This document shows, one piece after another, positions 1 to 11,218 of a stretch of 64,000 bases of DNA. The notes under the pieces are model-generated. The model saw only the letters and a program-made list of their open reading frames with translations. It was not told the DNA's origin and did no database searches. The position numbers and the translations under genes are program-made. Source of the stretch: Pseudevernia furfuracea (taxonomy: Eukaryota; Ascomycota; Lecanoromycetes; Lecanorales; Parmeliaceae); NCBI GenBank assembly GCA_022315425.1, contig JAIUPT010000039.1, positions 1,152,503-1,216,502 of the forward strand. Direction: 5' to 3'. Each line of letters starts with the position of its first letter. Within the stretch, counting starts at the first letter, position 1.

Positions 1-124
1 CTCGACACGGACGGATGGCCACCGGCGAGCGCGACACAGGGGGGCTTCGGTGCTAGCCTTCGCTGTATGCCGAGTGGAGATAACCGGCGTGCGTATCTTT
101 GATGATGAGGTCTCGGCAAATTAG

Positions 125-478
125 GGTAGAGAAGTAGCTGACAAGCGGTGTCCAGGCGCGGGCAGTAGATTGGGTCCCATCACCCGCGGTACGAACTTCA
201 TGATCGTTCTCAGCGAGACGAATTATCCGGGGTGAGTCGTTCGTTCATGCGTTCATTCGTTCATTCGTTTCCCTGATTCACCCGCTAGCTCTAGCGTACT
301 GAATTCCCGGAAAGAAACATCTTCTGCAACAATCAATGTCAGACCTACGCCGGCGGACTGGATCACCAGTTTCAATGGCTCGGGCCTCAAAATGACCAAT
401 AAGAAGATCCATCGGCTCCCGCGGACGCGGACACTGTCGAGGGTTCCAAACTTCGACGCGCGAGACGAACGGCGATGA
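125..478 (+). CDS. Partial gene at left edge, product unrecognised
   Basis: Two open segments join across a good fungal intron at 232..288 (GTGAGT donor, CTGAT branch point, GCTAG acceptor). The joined frame stays open from 125, just after a possible acceptor AATTAG at 119-124, to a TGA at 476-478. It encodes a basic tail containing NVRPTPADWITSFNGSG, rich in Arg and Asp near the end. The 5' part would lie left of the window or in exons I cannot place. A second open frame (476-628, starting ATGATGAAG) follows directly, so the true 3' end may be another exon or a frameshift away. I recognise no family; the splice structure is the main support. Confidence 0.3.
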
Positions 479-1312
479 TGAAGAAGACTGAGTCAGTGCG
501 GTTTCTGACTAGTCGCGGGGACGAGATTACAGCGTTCACCGGTCCAGGTCGTGAGCTTGATATTCGGGAGGGGAGCGTCATTGATAGGGGCTTTGAAGAC
601 GAAGCTGTGATCGTGAAGAGGCTTAGTTGAGATGAATTTGCTGTTATGGGAGGCTGAGCTTTTTGTTGTTAATTCATCTTTCAGGGTTTCCGGTTCGCAG
701 TAAGCTTGTGCTTCACCTTTGCTTAGAGTTTTACGCACCTTTTGAGCCTATAGCTGAAGGCTCTCATCGATTTATTTCTAGCATCTGCGCGAGTTATCCA
801 AAGAATGTTTCCATTCTTTTCTAAAGTATCATAATACGATACAGAAATACAGACAGTAGTTACTAATGTTTAGAACTAAGAATCAAGTAAATACATGTTA
901 CGTGACTTCTGCAGGTCGCGACTAATATTGCTGGTTCGTTGCCAACGGAGCTCAATGAATGATTGCTGTTACTTACTCTGTGTTTCTTCTTTTGCCATGA
1001 TCACCACTCGCCTCGAGTTGATTTCAAGAAAACCTTCACCCAAATAAAAGGAAACCATGAATGACGCATGCATGAGAGGAACATTTTCTTATCGTATGAA
1101 AGGTCCATAGGGCGACTTCTAACTCAAATGCAATATGAAGATCTGTGAAAGGTTCTTTTCAACAGCCTCAGGCGTAAAATTTGTGCTGTATCTCGAGATA
1201 AGTGTATGACATCCTCTGTGATGAGAGCATTATCGCAAGTGGAGAGAAATTGATGTGGGTCCGGTTCCTTCGAGCTCGCCGGATGTAGGGAAACGCAAGT
1301 TGGAGATGCGTC
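479..1312. other. No gene recognised
   Basis: Apart from the short open frame running to 628, I see no convincing coding signal, repeat or RNA here. Confidence 0.4.
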
Positions 1313-2325
1313 TCACGCAATATACAAGGGTATCGTGCTCCCACAAAAGCTAGGGGGCACCACTGTGCCTGCCTGAAACTCTAGGAAAGAAATGCTCCGA
1401 TGCCAGCACACAGCTCTCAAGATCAAAGTCCAGAATGCCCCTCGTACGATACGTTTGTCGTCGAATCCTTTCTCTTTCATGAAATCTACAACCTCCGGAA
1501 TATGGTCCACGTAGATGTGCATGCCTTCGGCAACCCGCTTGTTCCTTCCAGCACCAAGCTCATAACGTTTGTTCGTCCCAGCTCTGATGTTCGTTTCAGC
1601 TATATCCGGGTAGCAGACTGCTTGGGCGATGTGTGATCCCACTAGATGGATGTACCGAAAGCCTTTCCATAGTTCCGGGTCATGGTCATGTTGCAGCCCT
1701 TGGAAGTAGCTCGTGGTCTTTGATCAGATGTCCCGAAGGTCATTGAGGAACTCGATGGAACGATCGTTCTTAGTTCCGTTATTTGCAGTCTCTGCTTCCC
1801 AAGAAGGACATTGATTCCAAGGATAGGTACTTCTCATGTATTCGAATCTTTCAAGCACCCATCTCATTTGGTTGGAGCCATCATCAGTCTTTCTTTGCTG
1901 CTTAATGTACTCTAAGAAGCGTGCGTGATATATCACGAAAACTTCCCTCTAGTGGGATTTTCGTCAACCTCAGCATACGGAGAGAAGACCTGAATGACAG
2001 ATGATCCGGGTAGCGACAGGAAAGATGTCACCATGCCGATAAGGTCTAAGAGTTCGTGAAGACATCCGGATCGCTGGAAATAATGGGCGCACGCTTGTTG
2101 AGAACCTCGACCCACGCCCAATTTGTTTATTGCTTGCATAACCGCGGGCAAGCAGTTTGAAGTATTGTAGATGAAGTCGGGAAGGTACAGATCTCGACTT
2201 TCTGAAACGATTAGAAAGCCGAGTATGTTAGCTTCTGGCGAAGGTATGGTCAGGGTGCGCATTTCCCTTTTCTCTAAATTACTCCCGCCCAGTGTGTACT
2301 GGAGGAGTAGACCGAAGCCACGCAC
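1313..2325 (-). pseudogene. Broken unknown fungal gene
   Basis: Three reverse-strand open pieces (2325-1933, 1936-1724, 1723-1313) read as one protein. It starts near VRGFGLLLQYTLGG, runs through a middle piece with YIKQQRKTDDGSNQMRWVLE, and ends in a C-terminal part with AFWTLILRAVCWHRS and a final PLYIA. The first two pieces are in different frames, overlapping by a few bases at 1933-1936, with no good splice pair between them. The second and third are in the same frame, interrupted only by a TGA at 1726-1724. This looks like a recently broken gene rather than separate genes. I do not recognise the family and cannot fix the start. Two real introns could mimic the lesions, but I did not find suitable sites. 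Confidence 0.45.
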
Positions 2326-3904
2326 AGTTGTTGAGGAGATGAATTAGCCCCTCCCCTTAGCTCGCATCGTATCATTATCAGGACGAATCTCCTTTCAGCG
2401 CATAAGGAGGCGATGAGCCAGAGCTAGTATGTCACCAACGTTGCTAGTCGCGAATGGTCGAACAATATCAGGAGGCATAAAGTTCCATAATCGTGTACGG
2501 AAGGTAATAGCTGGGCAGGTCATATGCTCACCAAAGCCCAGTTACTAGCAGATATGACCCGCGGGGCACGACCTAATGTAGTATTACGGAAATAAGAAGA
2601 CTGGAGATCGTGGAGCATGTCCAATAGTAAAACCAAGCTGACCAAGTCGCTCTCTACTTCTAGAGATTCACTAGCCCTTCTCGGTAGCAATATGCCTCAA
2701 GGAAGTCCATCGGAATATTTTTCCGCTCTTGAAATGGCGTCGAGGATGGTGCAGTAAATAAGGGTACTTCAAGCGCTTGAGCAATTCATTCCTTATGTGA
2801 TGGACTGAAGAGCTCCAGGAGAACAGGGCGAGGTTGCTTAAGAGTAAGAGCTGAAGATGACTCAGCCGCACTACCAAACTGCACCTCCAAACTTGTAGGC
2901 TTCCGTACCATCAGCAGAGCCAACGTTCACACTGAAGCCCTTTACTCCCTCTTGATCTTTCTGCAATGTGTCATAACTCTGGGGCTAGAAAAGCTTGACA
3001 AGCTCTTGTAAGCGCTACAGTTCATCCACTCATGTATAGTACAATTTGACTGGCTCACAAGAGGTGTCGAGCGCGTCTGCTACTCATTTTGGCATCGATG
3101 CAAAGCCAATTGCGGTCTTCTGCCACGGCATTCACGTCAGCTCGTCAAGAGAATAGCGATTGCATAAAGAGTATGCCACATATGAAGCTTCCTGAAAAAC
3201 CATCGCCATCTTCTAGTAAGTTGCTAGATGTACTCATCAAATTCAAGATCAGACTGTATCCTCTCTTGCATTCTTCTCCTTTGACACTTTCTCATTCTCA
3301 TATCTCGTCTATTATTATTGAGATGTATGAAGGATTGATTGATTTTCTATGAAAGAATATGCGTGGAGGCTAATATAAAGCCGAGTCTGCCACGTAATTT
3401 GCCACCGTGCGCAGTAGTGCTGCAGCATTTCCAACAATTATATATTCTGAACAGTCTTCGTGAACATTAGTCTTATCGGGAATCATGTCAGGGGTATTAT
3501 ACTCTACAGATGTCGACTGTGAATAGCATGCTTTCTTGGCTTCGATTAAGAATATATACAACATAGACCACTTCATCCGCCTTCCTCATCGGCCGATTCG
3601 TAATTGTAGAGTCAAAGTGCTTAGTCGAAGAGAAGCATCCGTGGCTCAGAATAGAGTTATATTACTTCATGCTTGCAGAAACTCCGCATTTAATCGAGTC
3701 AATCAGGGTCTGCAAGCATAAGATAATGTTACATGTAGCCCATCTCAGTGCGAACCGCCTCTCGAAGGACCAGACCCAGCGAGCTCGATGTCCAGCGAGA
3801 ACGACATCGGCATCCGTGGTCTCGCTAAACTCCACAACTATGACCCTTTCTGAGGGCAAAAGACTGGCGTCGACCCCCGCTCTGTATTCGAACCCCGCAG
3901 CAAG
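2326..3904. other. No gene recognised
   Basis: Only short open frames with no recognisable motif are present. The reverse-strand frame at 2671-2877 and the forward frame at 3089-3352 are too short and featureless to support. Confidence 0.4.
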
Positions 3905-4331
3905 ATGAAGTTCTACACTCTCTTCACCGACGACATCATCCAAGAGAGAAACTGCCTTTTGATCGCAGTGGCTTACAACATTGACCAAGCCGTCCCTCAA
4001 GACGTTGCTATTCCTGCGGTATGTTTTATCTCATCGACATCGCTCGCTTTCACGCACTCTTTATGAACGAATCAACATCTACTGACACCGACACTGACAC
4101 TGACACTCACTACTAACGTTTCCGCAATAGCATATCGACTCCTCAATGGTGATGCTCGCATCTGACGCAAAAAAGAGCCATCCCGACCTTGCCCTCACCC
4201 TGCGTGAAGACCCCAATTACCGCCAAGCCATGCTCGCCTACACGGAGCACCAACGCCATTATCGACTGGTCTCACGGACCCCACATCGACGGGGCCCAAT
4301 GTCACCACCCATTCGATTGCCGCTTGTTTAA
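3905..4331 (+). CDS. Small spliced hypothetical protein
   Basis: Exon 1 (3905..4018) starts MKFYTLFTDDIIQERNCLLI and ends in phase 0 at a GTATGT donor. The intron is 4019..4130, with a textbook ACTAAC branch site 15 nt before the AATAG acceptor. Exon 2 (4131..4331) continues HIDSSMVMLASDAKKSHPDL to a TAA, giving 104 aa. There is no clear signal peptide or known domain. Another frame of the 3' part (about 4241-4349) stays open with IIDWSHGPHIDGAQCHHPFD, so a frameshift or another exon may give a different C-terminus. Function unknown; the intron is the best evidence that this is transcribed. Confidence 0.35.
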
Positions 4332-4859
4332 AGGTTTGACGTAGAGACCAGGGTTTAAGCAGGCGCATCATTCTTGGAAGAATGATATCAACCCGATGGA
4401 TACGACGTGGCGGGGAAGGAGAGGGTATAGGAGTAAGACTGTGACATTGAAAGAGAGCAAACCAGGGAGAGAAGGAGAGAAGAAATTGAGATAGTTCATG
4501 ATGGGTGCGCCTGCTGCGGAGGAATGAGTGGTGGGTATGTCCCAGTTCGATCGCAGAGCGGGGGGACTTTCGATGGACTCTCATTCTTCTCACCCCTACA
4601 TCATGTCAAAATTCAGGTGCGGTTCGCGACCAGTCGCTTTTCCTTTCCGCATTACAAATCTGTTAGCATAGATATCCAAGTCGGACAAGAAGACGTGTAC
4701 CCTTCCTTACACAGTTATCAGAAAAGCCATCATAGACCACGCTCTCATGTTGCCGATGGAGACAAGGTCGTTACAACACCTTACAAGGATACTTGCACAT
4801 CAAACCAAGATATACACCAGACACATGTTTGACAGCAGTAACTCTCCCCAATACCCAGC

Positions 4860-5060
4860 CCCCATCACTTTCAAACCCTACAACCCCGCCCCCACCCCCA
4901 CAAACGCAACCGCCCTAAAACCCCCCCTCCCCTCCCCATCCGTCACCACCAACCCACCCCCCCCTCCCCTCCCCCCTCCCCAACACAAGCCTAAACGCCT
5001 CCTCCACCCTCCCCCTCCTCCTCCCCCCAGCACCCCACCCCCTCCCGAACACCATCCTCA
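4860..5060. repeat. C-rich/G-rich low-complexity tract
   Basis: The plus strand here is mostly C with interspersed T and A, densest at about 4911-5045; the minus strand is a chain of G4-G8 runs. It overlaps the 3' end of the broken methyltransferase and gives long proline-rich shadow frames on the plus strand. Confidence 0.8.
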
Positions 5061-5821
5061 AACCCTCCACGATCCAATACGCCCCCTCCTCCACCCTCTC
5101 GAACCCCCCCGCCCGCAACGTCCCCGCCAACTTCCCCGGAACCCGCCACGGCTCCAGCAGCGGCATCCGCGTCTTCGGCGCCCCTGGCTGCAACACTTCT
5201 TCCACTCGGTGCAGCAGAGGCAGCCAATCCAGCCGCTTCCACGTCGTGAGCGCGGTGACGCCGCCGGGTTTGAGCGTGCGGTGGAGTTCGCGCGTGCGCC
5301 GGCGACGGGGGGAGGCGAAAGGCGAAGATGGCGAGGGAGAGGTGAAGCTGAGGTCGAAGGTTGGAGTCGGGCAAGGCGGGATAGGTCCGTGCTGTCCATG
5401 GTTGCGGTGTCGATTTTGATGACGCCGGTGGTGTGGGACGGGGAGGGGGAGGGGGAGGAGATGAGGGCGCGGTTGGCGGCGATGAAGTCGGGGCTTAGGT
5501 CGACGGCCGTGATGTGCATCAAGGGGTGGGATGTCAGGGTGGGGGAGAGAAGGCATTGGGTTGTGAGGACTAGGGGACCGCAGGCGTTATCGAGGATTCG
5601 AAGGGGTTGGGTGGGAGGGAGGGGGTGATGAGGTTGATGAGGTGGTTGGCGAGGATGATGTTGACGCCGCCGGTGCGTTGGCTGTAGGTTTTGGCCATGT
5701 CGCCGGAAAAGATGGCGCTCGTGTGGGTGGGGTCGGAGTGGGAATTGCTGTGGGTGTGGGGGTGAGAGGGGTCGAAGGGTGTGTTTGGTGGGTGTTCGGA
5801 GGGTGAATGGGGGTGAGACAT
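4915..5821 (-). pseudogene. SAM-dependent methyltransferase, multiply frameshifted
   Basis: The reverse strand carries the successive parts of a class I (UbiE/Methyltransf_25-like) methyltransferase, each in a different frame. The N-terminus begins at ATG 5821 (MSHPHSPSEHPP, then FSGDMAKTYSQRTGGVNIIL). Motif I, ILDNACGPLVL, followed by the acidic strand MHITAVDLSPDF, lies around 5480-5600 in a second frame. A FDLSFTS and LAIFAF region lies around 5300-5370. The post-motif ELHRTLKPGGVTALTTWKRL and GFERVEEGAYWIVEGL lie in a third frame down to 4915. At least three single-base indels are needed, the first in a short C run near 5605-5615. The family normally gives one continuous protein of about 270-290 residues. 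This is either a decayed gene or an assembly-error cluster in a very G+C-skewed tract. Confidence 0.7.
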
Positions 5822-6567
5822 GCTTGGTGTTTGCGCGGAGTGTGTTGTGGGGTCTTGCAAGTTGCGGAGTGGATTGGCTTTGTGGGTCTGATGGAATGAT
5901 TTCCCGGAGAGTTGAGGGAGACAGCTCTTTTTATCTTATTGCTGGAAGGCGGAGAATTATCGGATACTTATTGCTTATGGGATAAGTACTCGTACTTTTC
6001 GGAAATTTTTTGAAATTTTTAGCCTTATTCGCGAGCACTTGGATTAGCATTAGAAAAGTCTGCAGCATCAGCCTCAAAGCAATTGAGAAGAGCTTACCCA
6101 TATTTAGCTTCTTACTGTGCCTCTATGTAGAGTAAAATGGTTGAAGGGCGTTTCGATTAAACAATTATCTGGCTCAGTCGCTAGCTTATACGTCTTTATG
6201 CCCTTGGTGGCCTTAAACGTCTTCGCACACTCTTCTCACCCAATTTCAAGCCGCGAAGATTTCTCAGAATATTATCCCCTCCGGATAAATAGATAGCGGG
6301 TGTGCATGCCTTTTTCCAAAGGTACACGCGTATGTGCGATGGCAAGTTTGAAAGCACATGTCTCCAAGAATGGTAAAGACGTCATGCATGCTCTACGAAA
6401 CAGCATTGATGTAAAGTGAAACGCATTGAATAACAACGATTTGGGGTATCTTCGTCCAAAGAAACACAGAAACACCGAGGAACCCAAGTCCACCGACGCC
6501 AAGACCGAAGAGAGACGTTCAGCAGTCACAGCCGACACCCATCTACCAGCCCAATAAGGCGACAGTC
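5822..6567. other. Intergenic, no gene recognised
   Basis: This is AT-rich spacer between the methyltransferase 5' end and the 3' end of the VRL1-like gene. The reverse frame at 6272-6571 shows no recognisable domain. Confidence 0.5.
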
Positions 6568-9500
6568 TCATCTCTTCTGATTGACATCGAAAACTCCCCT
6601 CACAGCCCTCTTCATACTCTCAAGCCGATCCTTTTCCCTCACAACCATCCTCTCGGCCAGAGCCCTGATCGCTCTTTTCCCCAGCTTAGCATGCAGCTCT
6701 TGCCAGCCAGCCAACTCACCAGCGACGGTCTGCTGCGTATACGTCAGCTCGCATCCCGCATTCCTCAATTCTTCCCTGCTCTTCTCTACTCTCTCTTGCG
6801 CATCAGCGTGAATGCCTTTGCGTGTTTCATCGAGTAGACCAAGCGGCCATCGGTCGGTGCGCCGTAGCGAGGAGTCGTGGCGATCAACGGCCTTTTGAAT
6901 GCTAACGAGCGAGTTGATCAAGGAGTGAGGGCGAGCTAGGGATGAGAGAATGGCCAGGATGCTGGAAGAGATGGCTTGCATATCTTGATGAAAGAATTTG
7001 TGAGGATCGGAGGGTAGGAGTTGAGCGCAAGTGACGAAGCGGGAGAGCGCCGTGACGTGAGGCGACGGGAGAAATGCTAGCGTTGAGAAACTCTTGGCAC
7101 ACAAATCTAGGGCGACGGAGAAATCTAAGAGTGCGTTTAGCTGACTACCGCGGGGATGTTGAAGGAAACATACTCGACGAGCCGACACGGACGCCGGCAA
7201 CCCTGCGTATCACGCTCTTTGTTGAATGGTTGATGCTTCGAATCGACTCCCGGGCATGTTCAACAAATGCTGAAACATCTCTCACGTCCTCGACTGGCTC
7301 GTAGTCTTCCCTGATGTTCTCGCTCCGGAGCTCCGCTTTCTTCCTGCTCCGCTCTGCCATCATGTCTGGCTGTATCTCAGGGAAGAGGATGAACTCCCAC
7401 AGCAGCTCATGCGTTGAGAAGGTCGAGTGAGCAAGCATAATCTTCAAAAACTTGTCGAGACGCACTTGGATATCTTGCAGTACTGCTCTTGAGGGTCGAG
7501 AGGCTACCTGGTAGGGTGAACGAAAATTGAAGATCGACGGAAGCCATGAAGCAGGGTGTTCCACAGAAAGCCATTTGGCCAGGTTCTCGAAATCTGTCAA
7601 GGACCGCCTACAAGTAGTGACCCCGATCATTCCATTGTCATTGCGGACAGCAGACTTGATAATCAGGCGTATCGAGGCATCCTCCACAAAGAATGACCGA
7701 ACAACAGCGGTCACTCGCCCGTCAGGAGCAGGCACATTGGAAACGAGCACCATGTCATCAATGCGATTCCGAATCTCGTCGTCCTTAGCAAGCTCAACTG
7801 CGGTCATACCTCTCGATTCCTTAGCCAACACATCAACCCTCTGATCGCTGAATAAAGCTCTGACCATATCCATTCGACCATATTTGCTGGCTACCATCAA
7901 GGGGGTGAAACGCTTGTCATTGGTACCGTTTGGATCGGAGTCGCAATGCCTCAGTATTCGCACAGCTATAGAAGGATCATTGACCACATGGAGTAATGTA
8001 TTGCCCTTCGCGTCGACATGATCGTCCAGATGAAGCGGCTGGCCGTCGCCTTGCTCATGCGTTGCGAATTGCAAGGCATCGTTGACCATCTCCGTATAAT
8101 TAGTATGATCGTAGGATCTACACAAAGCGAGCAAAGGTGTCTGGCCGTTCTTGTCTTTCTTTCTCCATGGCAGGATCTCGGAAAATTGGGGAATTAGGTA
8201 TGGGGCGTTGAAAAGATAATGGGCAACTGTTCGACCATGACGATCTGCTCTGGCGAAGTAGTCAATGATATCATCTGTATCTCTGGCTTGGAAGATGGAG
8301 TGTAGTAGTATATCAATGAGCTCAGTGTGAGCCAATTGGACTGCGGCACTCAGAAGCGTGGTCCCCTCCTTATTGGAGTCTTCCAGCAAAAGCCTCGGGG
8401 GAAAGTATTCTTCCAAGGACAATAGATACTCAAGTGCATTTGGCTGTCGTGCTTCCACGGCCATCATGAGTACCGAACTACCCTCTGCGTCTTGAGTCTG
8501 CGCAAGTACTTCGATGGAGGTATCGCCTTCTATGTTGCTTGACTTTGAGTCCAAAGTATTTGTTCGGGAAATGAAGGAGTACTCTGAAGAATTCGAAAGA
8601 CTTCTCATGTCCATGGAGACATGTTTACCTTTGCGAGGAGCTTTTAGAGCCTGGAAAGGAAAGACGTGTGCCAAAGTGGAGCTTTCGGAGGTGTTGCCGT
8701 CCTCGGTAGTAGCAATGGACAAACGGTGGTCGAAGTGATCCTTGTTCTCTTTGCCCACGAAATGACCCTTCTCGGAGTCATCATCGCCATCGATAATGGC
8801 ATTCTCTTCGGCCTCTTCGTGCAAGACGGAATTTCTATCTTCGTTGAGAACAGACTTCGGTGTAGGATCCATAATCACCTTGATATCCTTGATATCGCCA
8901 CTTCTAGTAGCCTGCCACAGTCGTTTGTTCCTCCTGCTTGCTTTACGTAGGCCACCAGAATCAGACGCCAGGTAGGAAAGCACTGCTTCAAATGTACTCA
9001 ACGCATATCCAATCTCACCATTTTCGACATCATCGACGAAGATGAAGTTTCGCATATAGGACAGTCGAGCTTGAAGGTGCCGTACTTGGGAACGAATAAC
9101 TACGACCAGGAGTAGAGAGACCAGAGTATCAGCATTCATGGTCATTGACAAAGGAGGCTTCTCCGATCCCTCCGATCCTATATTGTCATTCATTGCGGAA
9201 TCAAGGTTCTCAGTGATGGGCTGGTCACAGGTTACGACCTTCTGCGTTGCCAGAAGAACCTCGGTCATTTGCTGAGGACTGCCAGCAACGCCAAGCTTGC
9301 GGAATTCTGCAACTCCCTTGGCGAGCCTGTCCATCATCTGTTCCTTGCCTTTACGACCACCTTCTATCTCAATGCCAACTTGAGCAATATCGATATGTTG
9401 CATCTGATGAATTCGGGACTCAAGCTCCATATCCTCCAGGCGCCTGCTGTTCCGAAGCACTGGAAAAAGAATGGAGTCGTGGAATTGCTCTGTGACATAT

Positions 9501-10596
9501 CGCTCGATGATTCGCTCGACAGCAGGACCGGTGAGGTCAGTTGTAGCTCCTAGCAGAGACAACTGTTGCTTGTCCACCTGCTGAAACAGATCGATGGCCG
9601 CAGTCACTGCAGTCTCCAACGTCTTTCGCATATGATCTTCCTCCTCATCAACACGTATTGTCGTTATGGATGGCGCCATCGGATGGCCGTTTGAGTACTT
9701 GCTACGTATGGACCCATTGGCCTTGGAATGTGAGGACGCAGTCGAGGATCTTCGGGAGGTGTTCGATGACTTGTGGGATAGTGTAGAAGGTCGAGCCTGC
9801 ATTTCCTTGTTAAAATCTTTGAACACCTTCTCCAACCCGGGCTGCATCTGCCGCGCGATCATTGGAAAACTATTGAGTAATTCATTGAATGATCGTACAT
9901 CTTTCTTACTGACTGATGAGGAGGGCCCAGAGTCCACTTGTCCGCTCAAGGGATCTTTTGGGGTATTGGTAGGAGGTTTCAAGTCCTTCAATAAGGTTGG
10001 AAGGATAGCTGGCGTGATCTTGATTGGCTCGTAGGAGCCTACAAGAGGTCTCGAGATGTAGTATATGAGCCATTGCTGCGCATCAAGATTGTCAGGATAG
10101 TATAGCTGGTCGCTGAGAAGCTGCGCCTGATTGAGATTTCTGAAGCCTGGAGAATGGTTACTTAAAGGCTTAGGAAAGTCTTTCTGTGCCAATGATCGTG
10201 CGGTACCTTTATTGCTGTAGACAAATGACTCTTTCACCACAATAGTCCGCCCATTGACCGTATTGAAAGGCTTTGCTTTGCCCCTGCTGTCTCGCACATT
10301 GTTGCTTCCTGTGGGCCCAGAGATTCGGAGGACATGGCTGGCCAGGAAATCCTCAGATCCAGCCAAGTCCGCAAATGTAGAATTTGTTTCTCGATCCTTG
10401 CCGGTCAGAAGGCTTTCGGTCGTTGGCACAAGGAGGATCTGCAGGAACATCAGCTCTCACTCCGTGGAACTTTCCCGGGCCAGTCCGCCAGGTATCTCTA
10501 GTATAGTGGTATACTCACGTGGCTGTTGACTGGATTGCATTGGGCGGGTAACGCGCTCTTGAAGAAGGCCCGAAGGTATGGATTGAGAGAGTGCAT
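6568..10596 (-). CDS. VRL1: VRL1/VARP-like VPS9-ankyrin-PX-BAR-like endosomal protein
   Basis: Three exons: 10596..10519, 10438..7174 and 7124..6568, with introns 10439..10518 (GTGAGT...CAG) and 7125..7173 (GTATGT...TTAG); 1299 aa. The start was chosen because the 26-codon first exon (MHSLNPYLRAFFKSALPAQC) joins in phase to ILLVPTTESLLTGKDRE. In order: an N-terminal conserved segment, a Ser-rich linker (about 200-240), and a VPS9-type helical region (about 255-480, with YALSTFEAVLSYL) that would act on Rab5/Vps21-type GTPases. Ankyrin-like repeats follow (about 620-860; TPLMVASKYGRMDMVRALF), then a PX-like domain (about 890-1000; SLTDFENLAKWL), then a helical BAR-like C-terminus. Yeast Vrl1 has this order and forms the VINE sorting-nexin complex with Vin1. 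Expected site is the endosome membrane. Family assignment is by domain order; the symbol is by analogy. Confidence 0.85.
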
Positions 10597-11218
10597 TCAT
10601 TCGACATATGAGCAGGCGTGACAGTGTGCAGGCTCAAATAAGCGTTGGATGAGAGTGGGGGCAGTGGGCGGAGGATGCTGGCTGACTGGAGGCTTCAGGC
10701 GGCATGTGTTGGAAGGGTAGAGGACGATCGATGCTAGATGACAAACTGGCAGTATATGAGGGTATCTAGAGCAGGCCAGTTAGAGCGTCGCCAATGCTGC
10801 TTTATCTGATATGCAGGAAGTATAAATGTACATTGTTGCAGAGCTGGAGAACAAAGGTCGAGGGATCTGCCTGGAGCTTCATGCGACTACGGGGGCCTTA
10901 AGTGACTGGTGCGCAGTTATGTACAGCTCTCCCCTGTCTGTCGAGTGGCGGAGAAAACATCCTCTATGTTGTAAACTACAAATGTACCAGGCAAGTTTCT
11001 GAAAAGGAGTCTTCGTACTTCAGTATATACATAGAAATTGTAACTTTGTGTGAGAGTGGCGACCGAGATCCTGCGTCCAATGACGCCTCGCTACCCTTGT
11101 TCCTTGTTTCCACCTCGACAGACGAGATGATTCTGATGATATATTACACTCGATGAGCTCAAGACGCTTGCTTTTCCATGCACGCTAAACGCAAGACAGG
11201 ACAGCTGGGAAGGCTCTA
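10597..11218. other. Upstream flank of VRL1-like gene and 3' flank of TIM44
   Basis: This spacer holds the promoter of the VRL1-like gene and the 3' flank of TIM44, both on the minus strand. No further gene is evident. Confidence 0.5.

Noticed and set aside
5058..5522. Arg/Cys-rich reverse frame as a separate gene
   Set aside because: It is one frame of the same methyltransferase; only its first third carries family motifs.
4747..5628. Long proline/arginine-rich forward open frame
   Set aside because: It arises from the C-rich tract and lies opposite recognisable methyltransferase motifs.
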